Positions 1 to 10,206 of a DNA stretch of 64,000 bases are shown here, in pieces. The notes beneath the pieces are model-generated. The model ran no database searches. It was not told the origin of the DNA and was given only the letters and a program-made list of their open reading frames with translations. How positions within the stretch are numbered: position 1 is the stretch's first letter; each line of letters opens with the position of its first letter. Origin of the DNA: Argyresthia goedartella (lineage: Eukaryota > Arthropoda > Insecta > Lepidoptera > Argyresthiidae); contig OX463836.1 of NCBI GenBank assembly GCA_949825045.1, positions 9,999,829-10,063,828 of the forward strand. Direction: 5' to 3'. A program made the translations under genes and the position numbers.

Positions 1-33
1 TCCCTGACAGGCTGATGGCTATGGTGACGGTAC

Positions 34-176
34 CTCCATGAGCACGAAGAGTGCTGCGAAGAACAGCAGTGTGGACCACTCGACGCGGTGCAGGATCGGC
101 TCCAGGTCCTCGCGGTCCGCTAGGATCAGCAGCAGCAGCGCGCCCAGCAGTGCCGTCCAGGCGAGGGAGACGCGCT
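34..176 (-). CDS. OCA2: OCA2 exon 8: [18 protein letters not shown] motif
   Basis: The 143-bp exon reads [20 protein letters not shown] followed by [20 protein letters not shown] and ALFVLME. This is among the most conserved P-protein stretches (LLILAD...[21 protein letters not shown]). It is the counterpart in the second half of the permease of the DMETL region in exon 2. The acceptor is CACTCTTTAG|AGCGCG and the donor GAG|GTACCG. The reading frame ends in phase 0. Coding continues in exons beyond the left edge of the window. Confidence 0.95.
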
Positions 177-284
177 CTAAAGAGTGATGTAAAGACGCGT
201 TAGTGTATCTGAATAATAAACATAAGTCTTGTCCGACACTGGATAGGGTTGTTTGCTGTTGATACTTCACTGGTCTTCAAAATT

Positions 285-1335
285 AAAAGACAAAAAGAAG
301 ATTTTGATGATGTTTTTGATGAATTGTCTTTATACTTGAATTGGTTCACAGTTAACAATTTATTGTTAAACGCTGGTAAAAACAAGTGTAATCCAAAGTC
401 CAAATGTCAGGCAAGTTGAGACCAGTTCAGTGTTAGAATTAGTAAATGATACGAAGTCTCTTAGAATATTCATTGATAGCAAATCGCAGTGGGAATCCCA
501 CATCGATAAATTATCTGTGAGTAATATCAGACTGTCAGACAAAGCACGGATGTGGCTACAGTCCTGCTAGTCTATTTTAGTTACTTTTTTAGTGTCATGC
601 AACATGCATTTTGTATGTTATCATGTTGTGGGGAAAGCAGCGGATATTTAAACTGTTTTTATATAACAGTTATAGATACAGAACTATTCGAACAATCAAT
701 AATTTTAAAAACATAGGCGCCCTAAAATAACTATTCAAAAAAAATTACATACTAATTGTAGCTAGTCAATTTATTTTCTAAAATATAATCTATGTACGCA
801 AGAACCTTACAAAATTTCCCAAACTTAGCGATAGCTGTAATGTTAACCTAAGAAATAATCACAGACTACTTGCGCCCCGGTTTAGACTCGCGAAGGTTAG
901 CAATTCTTTCAAGGGTTAATGCATTATCTACTACAACAAGATACCTCTGGAGATCTTGAAATTGCCATTTGAGCAATTAAAAATCCATGTTAAAGCGACT
1001 TTGTCGAAAAAGGGATATTACAATGTTCAAGATTACTTAAATGATGGGTCTGTATGGGGTTAATCTGGCTCAACAAAGACCTTGCTGTTAATAATTTTGT
1101 AATTATTTATTCCTGCTTATTAATTATGATAATGACTAAATATTATATTTTGTAGTAGTGAAGCATAAGCAATTTTTAAAAAGAGATCTAAAAATCAATC
1201 TGTGGGAGTTTCTACGCCCTTCTTCTCCCACAGTGGTCCAATGTAGAGAAGTGGCAAAAAATGACGAATGCTAAGTATATGTAAATATCTACAGTAATAA
1301 AGACATTTGGAATTTGGAATTTAGAAATTTGGTCT
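285..1335 (+). mobile_element. LINE fragment (Jockey-like), 3' end of ORF2 and 3' UTR
   Basis: Several frames recover the C-terminal part of a Jockey-type ORF2: NWFTVNNLLLNAGK, then SLRIFIDSKSQWESHIDKLS, and near 800-1010 a segment ending in LPFEQ and YYNVQDYLN. Stops and frameshifts interrupt it throughout. The 3' UTR (about 1060-1335) carries a perfect hairpin at 1199-1234 and ends in an imperfect GGAATTT repeat. The same family recurs at 5713-5885, 30425-30515 and 31750-32370. Confidence 0.75.
1199..1234 (+). repeat. Conserved stem-loop in LINE 3' UTR
   Basis: CTGTGGGAG pairs with CTCCCACAG across a loop of about 17 bases. The same nine-base stem is kept in the related copy at 5759-5792, while the loop differs. 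A decayed version is visible on the minus strand at 30465-30500. Stem-loops near the 3' end serve as template recognition sites for the reverse transcriptase in several LINE groups; that role is an inference here. Confidence 0.6.
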
Positions 1336-1789
1336 CGGTTGTCAGTCAGAACATAAACAAATATTGATATTACTTATATTTTTTTAGTTTTATTAAGGAA
1401 CGAGAACTCAGATTGTAACAAAGACTCTGTGAAATTTTAAGATTACAAATAGAAAATGATGCCTGCTGTAATAAATGGGTTCAGGGTCCGCTCAGGGAGA
1501 AGATTAAGCCACATACATCTCAAGGGTTTCGGCAGCACTCATAGTAAGTTTTCTACAGTTATGCAGTTATTTTGGTGCCCGGACAAACCTCAGTGGTGTA
1601 CGGGCGCTTACCTTACAAATGTAATTAGATTTAAGAAATATGAAATAAAAGTAAAAAAAAAAGATATTATTTGGGACGTATTATGCGAAATATTTAAATT
1701 AATTTCTAATGGGTTAAAATGACATTTTTTTTTATCATCGCTAATTTTGCCACTCACAAGTTTTAAAAGAGGGCGAGAGCGGGGATTAC

Positions 1790-1885
1790 ACTTGTATGAA
1801 TGTAAATTTCTGGTTTCCACGACACAGGGTATCCTAGTGTGGGGTCAGAAGTAATGTGAGTATGTGCCTGTATATTAATGTTTAC
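1790..1885 (+). repeat. SINE family D fragment (3' part)
   Basis: The segment CCACGACACAGGGTATCCTA followed by GTGTGGGGTCAGAAG matches, on the opposite strand, the 3' part of the tRNA-like repeats at 17100-17225 and 53745-53915. The tRNA-like head is missing. Confidence 0.55.
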
Positions 1886-2084
1886 GTTAGAAGCTGTAGT
1901 TTCATGTCAGGTAGGTATAGAGGAGACGTCTAGCGAGAGCGAAGCCGCGGACTACTACTAGTTTATTCATTTTAGGTCTAATTCCTAAAAGGGCAGACTC
2001 CTGATAGGATATATTCCTAAAAGGATGGATACCCATCAGGCTGGAAGAACAGTAGGTAAAAAAGTTAATATTTTGTCCCACTAA

Positions 2085-2193
2085 AAAACTAAGATAGATA
2101 AACAACCATGACCAGGGTACAAACATCCGTTCTCATCAAACAAATATTTGCCCCCACCGGGACTCGAACCCGGGACCCTTGGCTTCGTAGGCA

Positions 2194-2194
<1 letters not shown>
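2085..2194 (-). repeat. SINE family A, truncated copy
   Basis: The minus strand carries the B-box GGTTCGAGTCC and the conserved GGGGGCAAATATTTGTTTGA of family A, then the first part of the body. The A-box side is replaced by a (TA)n tract at 2195-2226. Confidence 0.75.

Positions 2195-2226
<32 letters not shown>
2195..2226. repeat. (TA)n microsatellite
   Basis: About 16 uninterrupted TA units directly abut the truncated head of a SINE. Confidence 0.9.
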
Positions 2227-2229
<3 letters not shown>

Positions 2230-2390
2230 ACAAATCGTTACGATCAAATTCGAAATGCCTACCTACCAAGATAAACTCTCTGTGTAAAGTTCAATCGAAT
2301 CAATCACCTGCAACACTTTTACCTGGAGTATAGCTCAATTTTAATAGAATCCACGATGATGTTTAGAGTATGTGTGTTGTTATTACTTAC

Positions 2391-2484
2391 TCAGTTCGGG
2401 TATGGAGTGCAAGAAGAACACGGCGACTACGAAGCCGATGGCGATCACCGCCTTGATGAGGAGACCCTTGTCACGGATCTTGTA
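2391..2484 (-). CDS. OCA2: OCA2 exon 7: helix opening the second permease half
   Basis: The 94-bp exon encodes YKIRDKGLLIKAVIAIGFVV followed by AVFFLHSIPEL. This is the end of the cytoplasmic loop and a transmembrane helix, with the conserved spacing L-x-K-x-x-x-x-x-G-F-V-x-x-x-F-F-L. The acceptor is TGTGCTTCCAG|TACAAG and the donor CTGA|GTAAGT. It begins in phase 0 and ends one base into a codon completed by the last exon in the window. Confidence 0.92.
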
Positions 2485-2729
2485 CTGGAAGCACAAATAC
2501 TATTGTTAAACATATGGGCAGGAATACCAGAGTAAGAGTGCTAGATATATTAGCAAGACGAGAAATCAAAAGTAATACAAGCCTAAACACTTCCGATGCC
2601 GCAGGAACCCACTGGGTTAAGCCTCGGGTGCATAGTGACTTGTGGGAAATCAGTTGCCCTATATACCAAAGTGTGATTTCTTCCGCTGACCCCATTGATT
2701 GCTTTTTGTCTCTGTATTCCATCCCTTCA

Positions 2730-3480
2730 TATAATTAGATTAATGCTGCCACCTCACATTTTCCTCGAAAAAGATTATTCCGTATGATTTGTTAATAGAA
2801 TGAGAATTACATTACGATTAGAGATGGGCCTATGACTAAATACTCAAAAGATAAATACTGAGTAAATACTGGGTAAATAATGAGTATTAAAAATCCTCAT
2901 GGTGCAAATGGGGATTAAAATAAAAGTAAACGTGTAACGACGATGCAAAATAAATGCGAAATTGTTTTGCAAAAAATGAAATAGAAGTAAAGTTATATAG
3001 CTTTTGGATATGTTTTGAGTAGAAACGAGTGTTTATGAGTATTCAATACTGTCACTTTAGGATATTTATCAAGTAAAAACGAGTATTTATGAGTATTTAT
3101 CCTTGGAAGGTTAAAAACTTGACTAGAAATCCATATCTAATTACTAATTGCATATGCATTGCCGAGTTCAACGTCCAACCGAGCGAACGGTATACTTTGT
3201 ACAGTACATATAAAAAGTATTATTTTGATTATTTTATGCAGATAAATATAAAATACACCCTCAGACGCACAATTGTATACCATTATACATCTAAATATTA
3301 CATGTGGCCCTCGGTTAAAGCAGTCATACTCTTGACATACTTGGTGTTCTTTTTCAAATTCAATTAAGATAGTTTGACACCTGTTTTTAAGTATTTTTAC
3401 TTGGTAATTTTTTGCGCCTGTAATACCAAATACTGAGAAATATGTTGCTACTACTACTACATGTTAACTGTCAGTGAGGC
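2730..3480. other. AT-rich intron with repeated GAGTATTTATGAGTATT motifs
   Basis: No coding signal is visible. Between about 2840 and 3100 the variants AAATACTGAGTAAATACTGG and ACGAGTATTTATGAGTATT recur, so this is probably a non-autonomous element with subterminal repeats. The segment TAGAGATGGGC near 2819 resembles a hAT terminus, but I could not find its partner. Confidence 0.35.
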
Positions 3481-5290
3481 ACTTTGACTATTTATTTTAT
3501 TTATTTATTAGGATCTCCAACAGGTAATGCATTTTTCTTAATATTACACCTTGCATTACTCTTTCTAAATGTTTACCTACTTACAGGTGACCACATCATG
3601 CAAAATTTTGTTTACAATTTCAAGAAAAGGTAAAAAAAGACCTGAATGACAAATGAAACTACACGAGAATCAATAAAAAGAAAAAAAAAGTTTACACAAT
3701 TTACAAAAAGTTAAGTTTAGCTTCTTCTAAGATAAGAAAATTTTCCACCTTAGACCTAAAAGAAGGCAGGTTGTCATGGAAAACATCGACGTCAATTTTG
3801 GTACTTGAATGCAGTGCATTATATGAGCGAATCATTCTAGTGAGAGGTGAGTTGGTTTTTGGTTTTCCAAGGTCGGGTTCTGATTTTGTACGTGCCGGGT
3901 CGCGAATTCTGGCTGGAACCACTATGCTAAAACTGTCCAACACTTGAGGACAATCTATATCCCCATTGAGGACCTTGTGCATTAATGTGAGATCTAGAAT
4001 CTTTCTCCGGATAGACAGTGAAGTCATATTGAGAACCGACATTCTGTCTGTGTAGGCAATCCTAATATCTGCAATCAGATGAACATTTTTGAATCCCACA
4101 TTCGCGAGGTAACCGAACTCTTTTGAACTCTTTTTTGAACTCTTTCAATTCTGTCTTTAAACACCTGGGAAAATTGGGCTCCAGTCCTGAGAACAATATT
4201 CTAGTATAGATCTAACCAAGGTATTGTACAACAGTATTTTAGTTCTAGAATTTATAAAGGGTTTTGAAGTTCTTATGACGAACCCCAACATTCTAGATGC
4301 TTTTTTGAGAATGATATCTATATGTGAGCCAAAAGTTAGCCTACTATCAATCAAGACACCGAGATCGCGAATAGTTTCCCCCTTTGCAGGCGTGTGCCAT
4401 TTATACTGTACTGTGTCAGGTAGATATTTTTATTTCGGGTAAATGACATTTGGTAGCACTTATCAGGGTTGAGAGTCATTGTCGAGTTATCATCATTGAC
4501 ACAAACTGTCTATGTCATGTTGTAATAATTTATGGCCATTTCCATCCTTGGGAACAGTACTGAGTATTTTTAAGTCATCGGCAAACATATAGGGCTCTGA
4601 GTGAGTAAAACAATTCACAATGTCATTTACGAATATAACGTACAATAGGGGACCCAGTTGGGATCCCTGCGGGATGCCTTACATTGCCTTGAACGATCTG
4701 GATTGAGTGTTATTGACCACAACATAAGACCTTTTTCTTTGAGATATGATAGGATCCATTGCAACAAGGGGTCGCTCACTCCAAAGGGGGCCAGTTTCTC
4801 AATGAGAATTTCATGGTCAACCTTATCGAACGCCTTTCTAAAATCGGTGTATACGACATCGACTTGTTATCGCTTATCCACGAAACCAGCAAGGCGATCG
4901 ACAAACGCGATAAGTTTTGTATTTATCGATCTGCCCTTCAGAAAGCCATGTTGTCTGTTCGAAAGCTGGTGAAAGACGTGGCTTTTTAGACAAGAGTACA
5001 CGAGTATTTTGAAAACTTTTGCTAATATATGTAGTATTGTGATAAAAAGTACAGATCTTTTTATGTCATTACTAATGCCCTCCTGGGTAAAGGCACAATT
5101 TTCCCAATCTTCCAATGCTCGGGGAAAGCCCCAGATTTCAAAGACTGATTGTAAATCAGAGCGAGTGGCCAAGAAAGAACTTCAGAACAAAGTTTTATGA
5201 AAATAGGTGGTATATTGTCAGAGCCGGGGCCTTTACTAGTATCAAGTCTTCTTAACTTACTACGCACAATAAATACGTCGAACGAAATGG
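3480..5290 (-). mobile_element. Degenerate Jockey/CR1-type LINE, RT and C-terminal part
   Basis: On the minus strand successive frames give SKGPGSDNIPPIFIKLCSEV, FPEHWKIGKIVPL, a QHGFLKGRS segment, DFRKAFDKVDHEILIEKLA, GIPQGSQLGPLL, MFADDLKIL and the thumb region IDSRLTFGSHIDIILKKASR. This is the order of a non-LTR reverse transcriptase with an FADD catalytic site. At least five frame changes and several stops break it. The endonuclease and ORF1 are absent (5' truncation near 5290). The C-terminal 132 residues (3701-4099) are still open. It lies in OCA2 intron 6 in the same orientation as the gene. Confidence 0.85.
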
Positions 5291-5712
5291 CGGTCAGATA
5301 AGAGCATCATCATCCCTTCGACAACCGAGATACAGAGTTTTTCACTTTTTCGGATTGCTCTGATCCCTTCTATTCTACTTTAAACGAATCTGCTCCTTTC
5401 TATCTTTTTAGTTTTGTAAATAGAACCTGTATATTTCAACTGTGCAACAAACATTTTTATTTCATTTTATTTCATTACAAAAAAACAAACATTAATATAG
5501 AAAAACAAACATTAATATAGAAGCACAAACATTTTTTCAGGCTCCACGCTGGGGTATCCTGTGCAGGTCTCGGTCTCGGTATTTAATCCAGCTTGTCCAT
5601 CAAAGGCTGCAAAGCTGATCGCGCTGTGTAGGCCTTGAGCTGCGCTGTGCTGCGATTTCGGCCACCAAAATTGCGACCAGCAACGCAGTCATAACAGACC
5701 GCGACAGTAATG

Positions 5713-5885
5713 TAATTAGTTAAGCACAAGCAATTTTTAAAAGAGATATAAAAATCTTTCTGTGGGAGTTTATACGCCCTCCTTCTCCCACAGCGGTCCA
5801 ATGTACAGAAGAGGCAAAATATGACGTTTGCTAAGTAGGTATATGTTAATATCTACAGCAATAAAGACATTTTACTTGATTTGAT
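5713..5885 (+). repeat. LINE 3' UTR fragment with stem-loop
   Basis: It is close in sequence to 1160-1310 (AAGCACAAGCAATTTTTAAA through AATAAAGACATTT) and includes the CTGTGGGAG/CTCCCACAG hairpin at 5759-5792. Only the last ~170 bp of the element are present, consistent with strong 5' truncation at insertion. Confidence 0.7.
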
Positions 5886-5924
5886 TTGGTTCAAAATCGC
5901 GATGAATCGTAACTAGGTCCAGGT

Positions 5925-6395
5925 CTCCAGCGGTCAATCTTACTAGTATCCGGGTAAATCCCTGTGCCCCTCGGTGGGGTTATTACTGGGCTACATTTAT
6001 TATTATTACCTGCTCGTTGAATGGTATTACCTACTATCTTTTACTTCTCTTGTCCCGCGAGACCAGTTTGTGGTTACCTTGCCTCAGAGGAATCGAGTGC
6101 ACTCGTGGTGCGCACATTACTAGATAGTCTATGTTTATCCAGACTAGACTATATTTGGTTAACGCTTTCTGGGCCAGGATGCACAAAGACTGACACTCAA
6201 AGCCATAATGTGTTAGTATTTCATTTCGTAAATGATAGTGATAGTGGTTGGTAGTACATAGTAGTCGTAAACCCTTCTAACATCCCGCACTGAGCCAGCA
6301 TGGTGGAGTAAGGATCAATCTTAACTGTGTCCCGGTAAAGGTCTGTGCCCCTCGGTGGGTACATTAATTAAGCGACATTTATTATTATTATTATT
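5925..6395 (+). repeat. Two fragments of dispersed repeat family C
   Basis: Both 5925-6010 and 6265-6395 end with a version of GTGCCCCTCGGTGGG...TTATTATTATT. They match the 3' part of the fuller copies at 30170-30425 (plus) and 41266-41505 (minus). The DNA between them has no other match in the window. Confidence 0.6.
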
Positions 6396-6525
6396 TATAA
6401 TAGTGCAGCAGTTTACAGATTCTGATGTTTTATTAGAATATTGGCTAGCAATGGAAATAAAGTAGGTATGATGAAAACTTCTAAGCTACCGCCTAACTTA
6501 CATGAGTTCTTACCGAGATTAAGGG

Positions 6526-6800
6526 CTAAAAATCGGCTTATGTTTAAACGATCACAAATACGCACCTATTTTACTACCAATAAATTCGAAACGACCGCCA
6601 GAATTAGCAAACGACCACCAAATTGTGTTTGGATAAATGATCACCAAACTTCTTTTTATGTTTTGTGTACTTAAGTTTATGTTGTTCTTACATGTTCAAC
6701 CTAACACGAAGGATAGAGGAGTTTTCGCTTCGCCCATTTTGGGTAGGAAAAAAATATTTTGGTGATCATTATATTTGTTGCTCTAAAAATCTCCGCCGGA
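6526..6800 (+). repeat. Dispersed repeat family H, copy 1
   Basis: It is closely similar to 10207-10535. Both contain several variants of GA(T/C)CACCAAA on one strand and end with TTTTGGTGATCATTATATTT. The motif series looks like clustered binding sites of a non-autonomous element. No protein is encoded. Confidence 0.6.
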
Positions 6801-6830
6801 CTAAAGGGAAAACATCGATCAGGCATTATA

Positions 6831-6876
6831 TTACAACTTATTACGGCCGGATACCTTTGGCCGTAATAAGTTGTAA
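6831..6876. repeat. Perfect 18-bp-arm hairpin
   Basis: TTACAACTTATTACGGCC is followed by a 10-base spacer and its exact reverse complement. It directly follows repeat family H copy 1. No run of T follows that would suggest a terminator; its origin is unknown. Confidence 0.85.
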
Positions 6877-7227
6877 GTCTTGTCATTCTATACTATACTG
6901 AGGCCATATCAGGCATAAACCGTTAACGGCCCTTGGCCAAGTAACTGATATGAATGCGTTTACATTTCGTAGGGTTAGCAAAAACGTACAACATTTTCCT
7001 TAAAGTTTATTTTAAGTAAGTTTTTCCTTAAACGTAACAGTATCGGTAGTTTTGTTTGTAGTCTTTAGATTTAGATTTTGTTTATGTTAGGTCTCACGGC
7101 TTATTCATAAAATAACCGAAACTTCTTGTTATCTTCATTTTGGAATTGTTTTCCACAGTCCCTTGCGAAAACTATTCTGGTTTGTTAAAAGTTCGGTCAT
7201 TGATACGAAGAGTTATTTCAATAAATT

Positions 7228-7485
7228 TGACTACCCGAATGGCCGAGTCGGCAGTGACCCTGCCTGCGAAGCCAAGGGTCCCGGGTTCGAGTCCCGGTGG
7301 GGGCAAATATTTGTTTGATGAGAACGGATGTTTGTACCCTAGTCATGGTTGTATATCTAAGTATAATATTTATCTATATAAGTATGTGTATCATTGTCTA
7401 GTACCCAAGATACAGGGAATCCTAGTTTGGGGCTAGATCAATGTGTTTAAATAGTGTCCAAGGTATTATTTATTATTATTGTATT
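7228..7485 (+). repeat. SINE family A, full-length copy
   Basis: It has a tRNA-like head with A-box TGGCCGAGTCGG and B-box GGTTCGAGTCC, then GTGGGGGCAAATATTTGTTT and a conserved body (TAGTACCCAAGATACAGGGA, TTTGGGGCTAGATCAATGTG) ending in TTATTATT-type repeats. Other full or near-full copies are at 15101-15366, 39199-39450, 43000-43268 (minus) and 46615-46868. It would be transcribed by RNA polymerase III and mobilised by a LINE partner. Confidence 0.85.
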
Positions 7486-7904
7486 ATTAATAGCACATTT
7501 TAAACTTTCGAGTGAGTGAGCAATTATATTATACTGATCATTTTGTACTAAAATAAGGACTAGTTATGGTTGTACTAAATATGTGGGTACTACCCACTGG
7601 GTAGGTTTGATAAAGTCTTTAGTTTGTTTCTGACTGACATTACTGTAATATCTTTTAATGGCGACTTATTTGGAAAAGTTTTTGTAATTGTGGGAAATGG
7701 CGTCAAATCTTGGAAATGTGGTATTTCCTGGTGAATTTAACCCATACACAGTGACAAAGACAAGTGGAGTGAATATAAAGAGCGATTACTTTGTGCACTG
7801 GATGTCGCGGGCGTGCCAGAGGATGACCTTGGCAAGGCTCGACCATTGTTTCTATCTCAATGCGGCAAGGAAACCTACTGCTCGATAGTTTCACAGCTAG
7901 TGTA

Positions 7905-8480
7905 AAAAAAAACATGTCCTCTTGGTATGGGAAGGGGTGGGGGGAGGGGGGATTACCTATTTATTTGTGAGAAAATGTGTATTTTTTGAGATTATTTTAA
8001 GTTTATTAAATTTTGAGGTTATGCATAAATTTCGCTACAAAAATGATCTATATCGCATTATTGTTTCAAAACCACCTTGGCTCTGGCTTATACGGGGCTG
8101 CGGCGATGCTCCAGCACTGCAGCACATCCAGCTCGCCTCCGGACACTCAAGAGCATGGCTAAAAGACAGCCTAGGAAGCAGAACAAACACCAGGGTCGTC
8201 GTAAATATCAAGAACAAAAAAGAACACATTCACGTAGCTAAGCAATAAATGGAATTACGTCTGAGCATCGTCAGCCATTTGGTTATAATACAAAAATACT
8301 ATACACACCAATATTATTGCTTATGTACAGTATTTTTGACGCAAGGATATGTAAATTTTCGTGATAAATTGCGTTTTGTTCACAGATATTTTCCAATTTT
8401 CTAGTTTGGTTTTCAGAAAAACAAGCAGCTATCAATTACATACCTCATTATAATAAAATTAAGGAGGCACGATTCAAAAA
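7905..8480. other. Sequence separating the two gag blocks
   Basis: It begins with an A-run and a G-rich tract, then AT-rich sequence. At 8154 an ATG opens a 27-codon basic frame ending just before AATAAA. I recognise no family. It could be an insertion or simply eroded gag; the last 60 bp may still be gag. Confidence 0.3.
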
Positions 8481-9000
8481 CCAATCCGATTGGCCTATTG
8501 GGCGCTAAGTCCCTTAACGCGTCTGCTGCGAGATAGATTAGTGTTGGGGGTGAGCGACAACCGCCTGCGCCATGAACTGCTCAAGGCAAAAGAGCTCACA
8601 TAGGAGACAGCTGTGCAGCTGTGCCTCATGGAACAAGCGTCGTTCCATTCCTGACTACACAGAGCCAAAACCAACTTTAGAGTGCTCCGAAGCAGATGGA
8701 CATTAGCGGAATTCAATCTGTCGAATGACAACATGGTAAACGACAATATCGTGATGGTGAGCGTTGTTCTTTCATCAAAGCCAAATGTTTTACTGCAAGA
8801 GATCTATTTGATTTTTATCCGGAGGTTCACAGCCCTTGGTGGCAAAAAAGAAGGGTGTTTACCTCTGCTCCAACCATTATCGACCACCCATAATAGCAGA
8901 AGTGAAAATTAATAATGCCAAAGTGCTAATGGAAGTATATAGATTCGGGCGCATCAAGCAATATTATCTCAGAAAAGACCGATACAAAGTTATGGTATAT

Positions 9001-9015
9001 CCCCCCCCCCCCCCC
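9001..9015. repeat. Poly-C tract (15 C)
   Basis: An uninterrupted run of C at the end of the gypsy relic. It is prone to length errors in assemblies. Confidence 0.9.
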
Positions 9016-9164
9016 TTCGATCGACGAATGTGAAACTGGTGACATGGACAAGTGACGCTTTAAATGTGTTGGGCGTGGCACACGTATCTGTGTAGCTAGG
9101 CAACAAAGAAGCGCAGTGTGAACTGATAGAGGCGCGTGGAAAAGGCGCATATAAGAAGGATCAC

Positions 9165-9254
9165 CCTCGCTTTCTTCTCATCGAGCGTCTTCTGAAAAGT
9201 GTTCTTCGGCTTGCGCTCATGGATCTTGGCCTCAAGCTGAGTGATGAGCTGCTC
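9165..9254 (-). pseudogene. Open duplicate of the 3' half of OCA2 exon 6 (possible alternative exon)
   Basis: Read on the minus strand, this 90-bp stretch encodes EQLITQLEAKIHERKPKNTF followed by QKTLDEKKAR. It aligns with the LNVQLEAKIRER...DTFQKTLDEMKAK half of exon 6. It has no stop, is a multiple of three in phase 0, is preceded by CTTTAG and followed by GTGATCC. A homologue of the upstream gap sequence (ACTTTAGGA) is shared with the second, broken copy. It could be a usable duplicated exon, but no evidence of splicing can be seen, the polypyrimidine tract is poor, and a decaying duplicate is at least as likely. Confidence 0.5.
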
Positions 9255-9295
9255 CTAAAGTACCAGGGTCACAGCAGCATATAAGAAGTCTCATC

Positions 9296-9360
9296 TTAGC
9301 CTATATCTTATCCAAAGTCTTTTGGAACGTATCCTTCAGGCAGGCGTGTGGTGCGGTTCC
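9296..9360 (-). pseudogene. Broken duplicate of OCA2 exon 6 segment
   Basis: The minus strand reads ACLKDTFQKTLDKI and then a TAG stop, aligning with CACPKDTFQKTLDEMKAK of exon 6. The spacer to exon 6 resembles the spacer to the more distant copy (both contain a CTAAAGTA(C/T)CAGGGT run and CAGCA/CAGTAGCATATAA-like sequence). A tandem duplication of exon end plus intron is therefore more likely than retrotransposition. The in-frame stop makes this copy non-coding. Confidence 0.6.
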
Positions 9361-9404
9361 TAAAGTATCAGGGTATAAAAACACAGTAGCGTATAAAATG
9401 TCAC

Positions 9405-9607
9405 CTTAGCCTTCATCTCATCGAGCGTCTTCTGGAACGTGTCCTTCGGGCAGGCACACTTGGTGCGCTCCCGGATCTTGGCCTCGAGCTGGACGTTCAG
9501 CTTCTTCACCTTCCGCTCGAGGCGCTCTCGTACTACGTGTTGGTCCTTGGACAGGTGCGGCAGCGACTCGGCTGCGCGCCGCCAGATCGAGATCTGCTGC
9601 TTCAGCT
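9405..9607 (-). CDS. OCA2: OCA2 exon 6: cytoplasmic loop, likely coiled coil
   Basis: The 203-bp exon encodes a hydrophilic segment with heptad-like spacing (ELKQQISIWRRAAESL, then VRERLERKVKKLNVQLEAKI, then DTFQKTLDEMKAK). This is the central cytoplasmic loop between the two halves of the permease. The E-L-K-x-x-I-x-x-W-R-x-A pattern matches vertebrate OCA2. The acceptor is CATTCCAG|AGCTGAAG. The donor AAG|GTGACA is poor at positions +4 to +6. The 3' half of this exon has two extra diverged copies immediately downstream in the intron (9296-9360 and 9165-9254), a sign of local duplication. Confidence 0.9.
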
Positions 9608-9743
9608 CTGGAATGAGATTGAAAACGATTTCAGGTTTTCTTTTCTGTTTGTTCTTGGCTGTGACATACAAATAGAAATACTATGTACAAAACGTTCTTC
9701 CACGCACTATAATACTATATAATTATATTATGTCAATTATTGA

Positions 9744-10125
9744 CCATTTAACTAACTTACCAAGTGAAGTTCTATCGTGAATTGAAGAGTATTAACCGAA
9801 AAGATCTGCATAAGGTTTATATTGCAGTAGCACATAGGTGTTGCCATTAACAAACATTAGTTGAGAAAAAACCGGAAAATGTTCAAATGGAGCAAGCGAA
9901 GCGTTATAGCACCCCTAGCATAGTTACATCTTCGTAGCCTCGGCCCTGCGTACGGCTCCTTCAGCCATCATTCAGTTCAGATAGAGACGAGTAGAGCAGC
10001 TGAAATAACCCTCCTTGATGTCTCTCTGTAGAGGGGATCAGGGTGGGAGGGATGCTAATCTCTTCGAACAATACTCTTCGTAGAATCACGATAGAAATTA
10101 TCTTGGTAAGTTTGTTTAATCGTCA
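9744..10125. repeat. Element bounded by CTTACCAAG inverted repeats
   Basis: The left arm (about 9750-9785, ACTTACCAAGTGAAGTTCTA...) and the right arm (about 10088-10125, read on the minus strand) match imperfectly over about 35 bp. The layout resembles the better-paired element at 56680-56998 (ACTTACCTAAGTGAAG). Part of the interior (9806-9905) recurs inverted at 14640-14745. It is probably a non-autonomous element or a solo terminal repeat. Confidence 0.5.
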
Positions 10126-10206
10126 ATTTTACTCGAGTATTGTCCTCAAGATTAGCATAAGGTTGACATAGTATATGGATTTGCCGAGAAATATAAACTT
10201 GAAATA

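Larger units (their letters stand above)
7690..9020 (+). mobile_element. Ty3/gypsy gag-protease relic, interrupted
   Basis: After ATGGCGTCAAATCTTGG (7698) a shifted frame reads DKDKWSEYKERLLCALDVAG, then GKARPLFLSQCGKETYC, typical of gypsy-type Gag. After about 580 bp of unrelated or eroded DNA, 8500-8660 reads LLRDRLVLGVSDNRLRHELL followed by KAKELT, the next Gag block. Near 8880-8940 comes AEVKINNAKVLMEV, the entry to a retropepsin, whose active-site triad is lost. Poly-C (9001-9015) ends the recognisable part. No LTRs were identified. Multiple stops show it is long dead. Confidence 0.7.

Noticed and set aside
7228..7320. Possible functional tRNA gene (A-box and B-box present)
   Set aside because: The same tRNA-like head with an identical ~180-bp body recurs at five or more places, with AT-rich repeat tails; it is the 5' end of a SINE. 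The stems do not form a clean cloverleaf with a clear anticodon arm by eye.
8154..8245. Short basic frame (MAKRQPRKQNKHQGRR...) ending before AATAAA, as a processed pseudogene
   Set aside because: Only 27 codons, no recognisable family and no poly-A or target duplication. Composition could produce it by chance.
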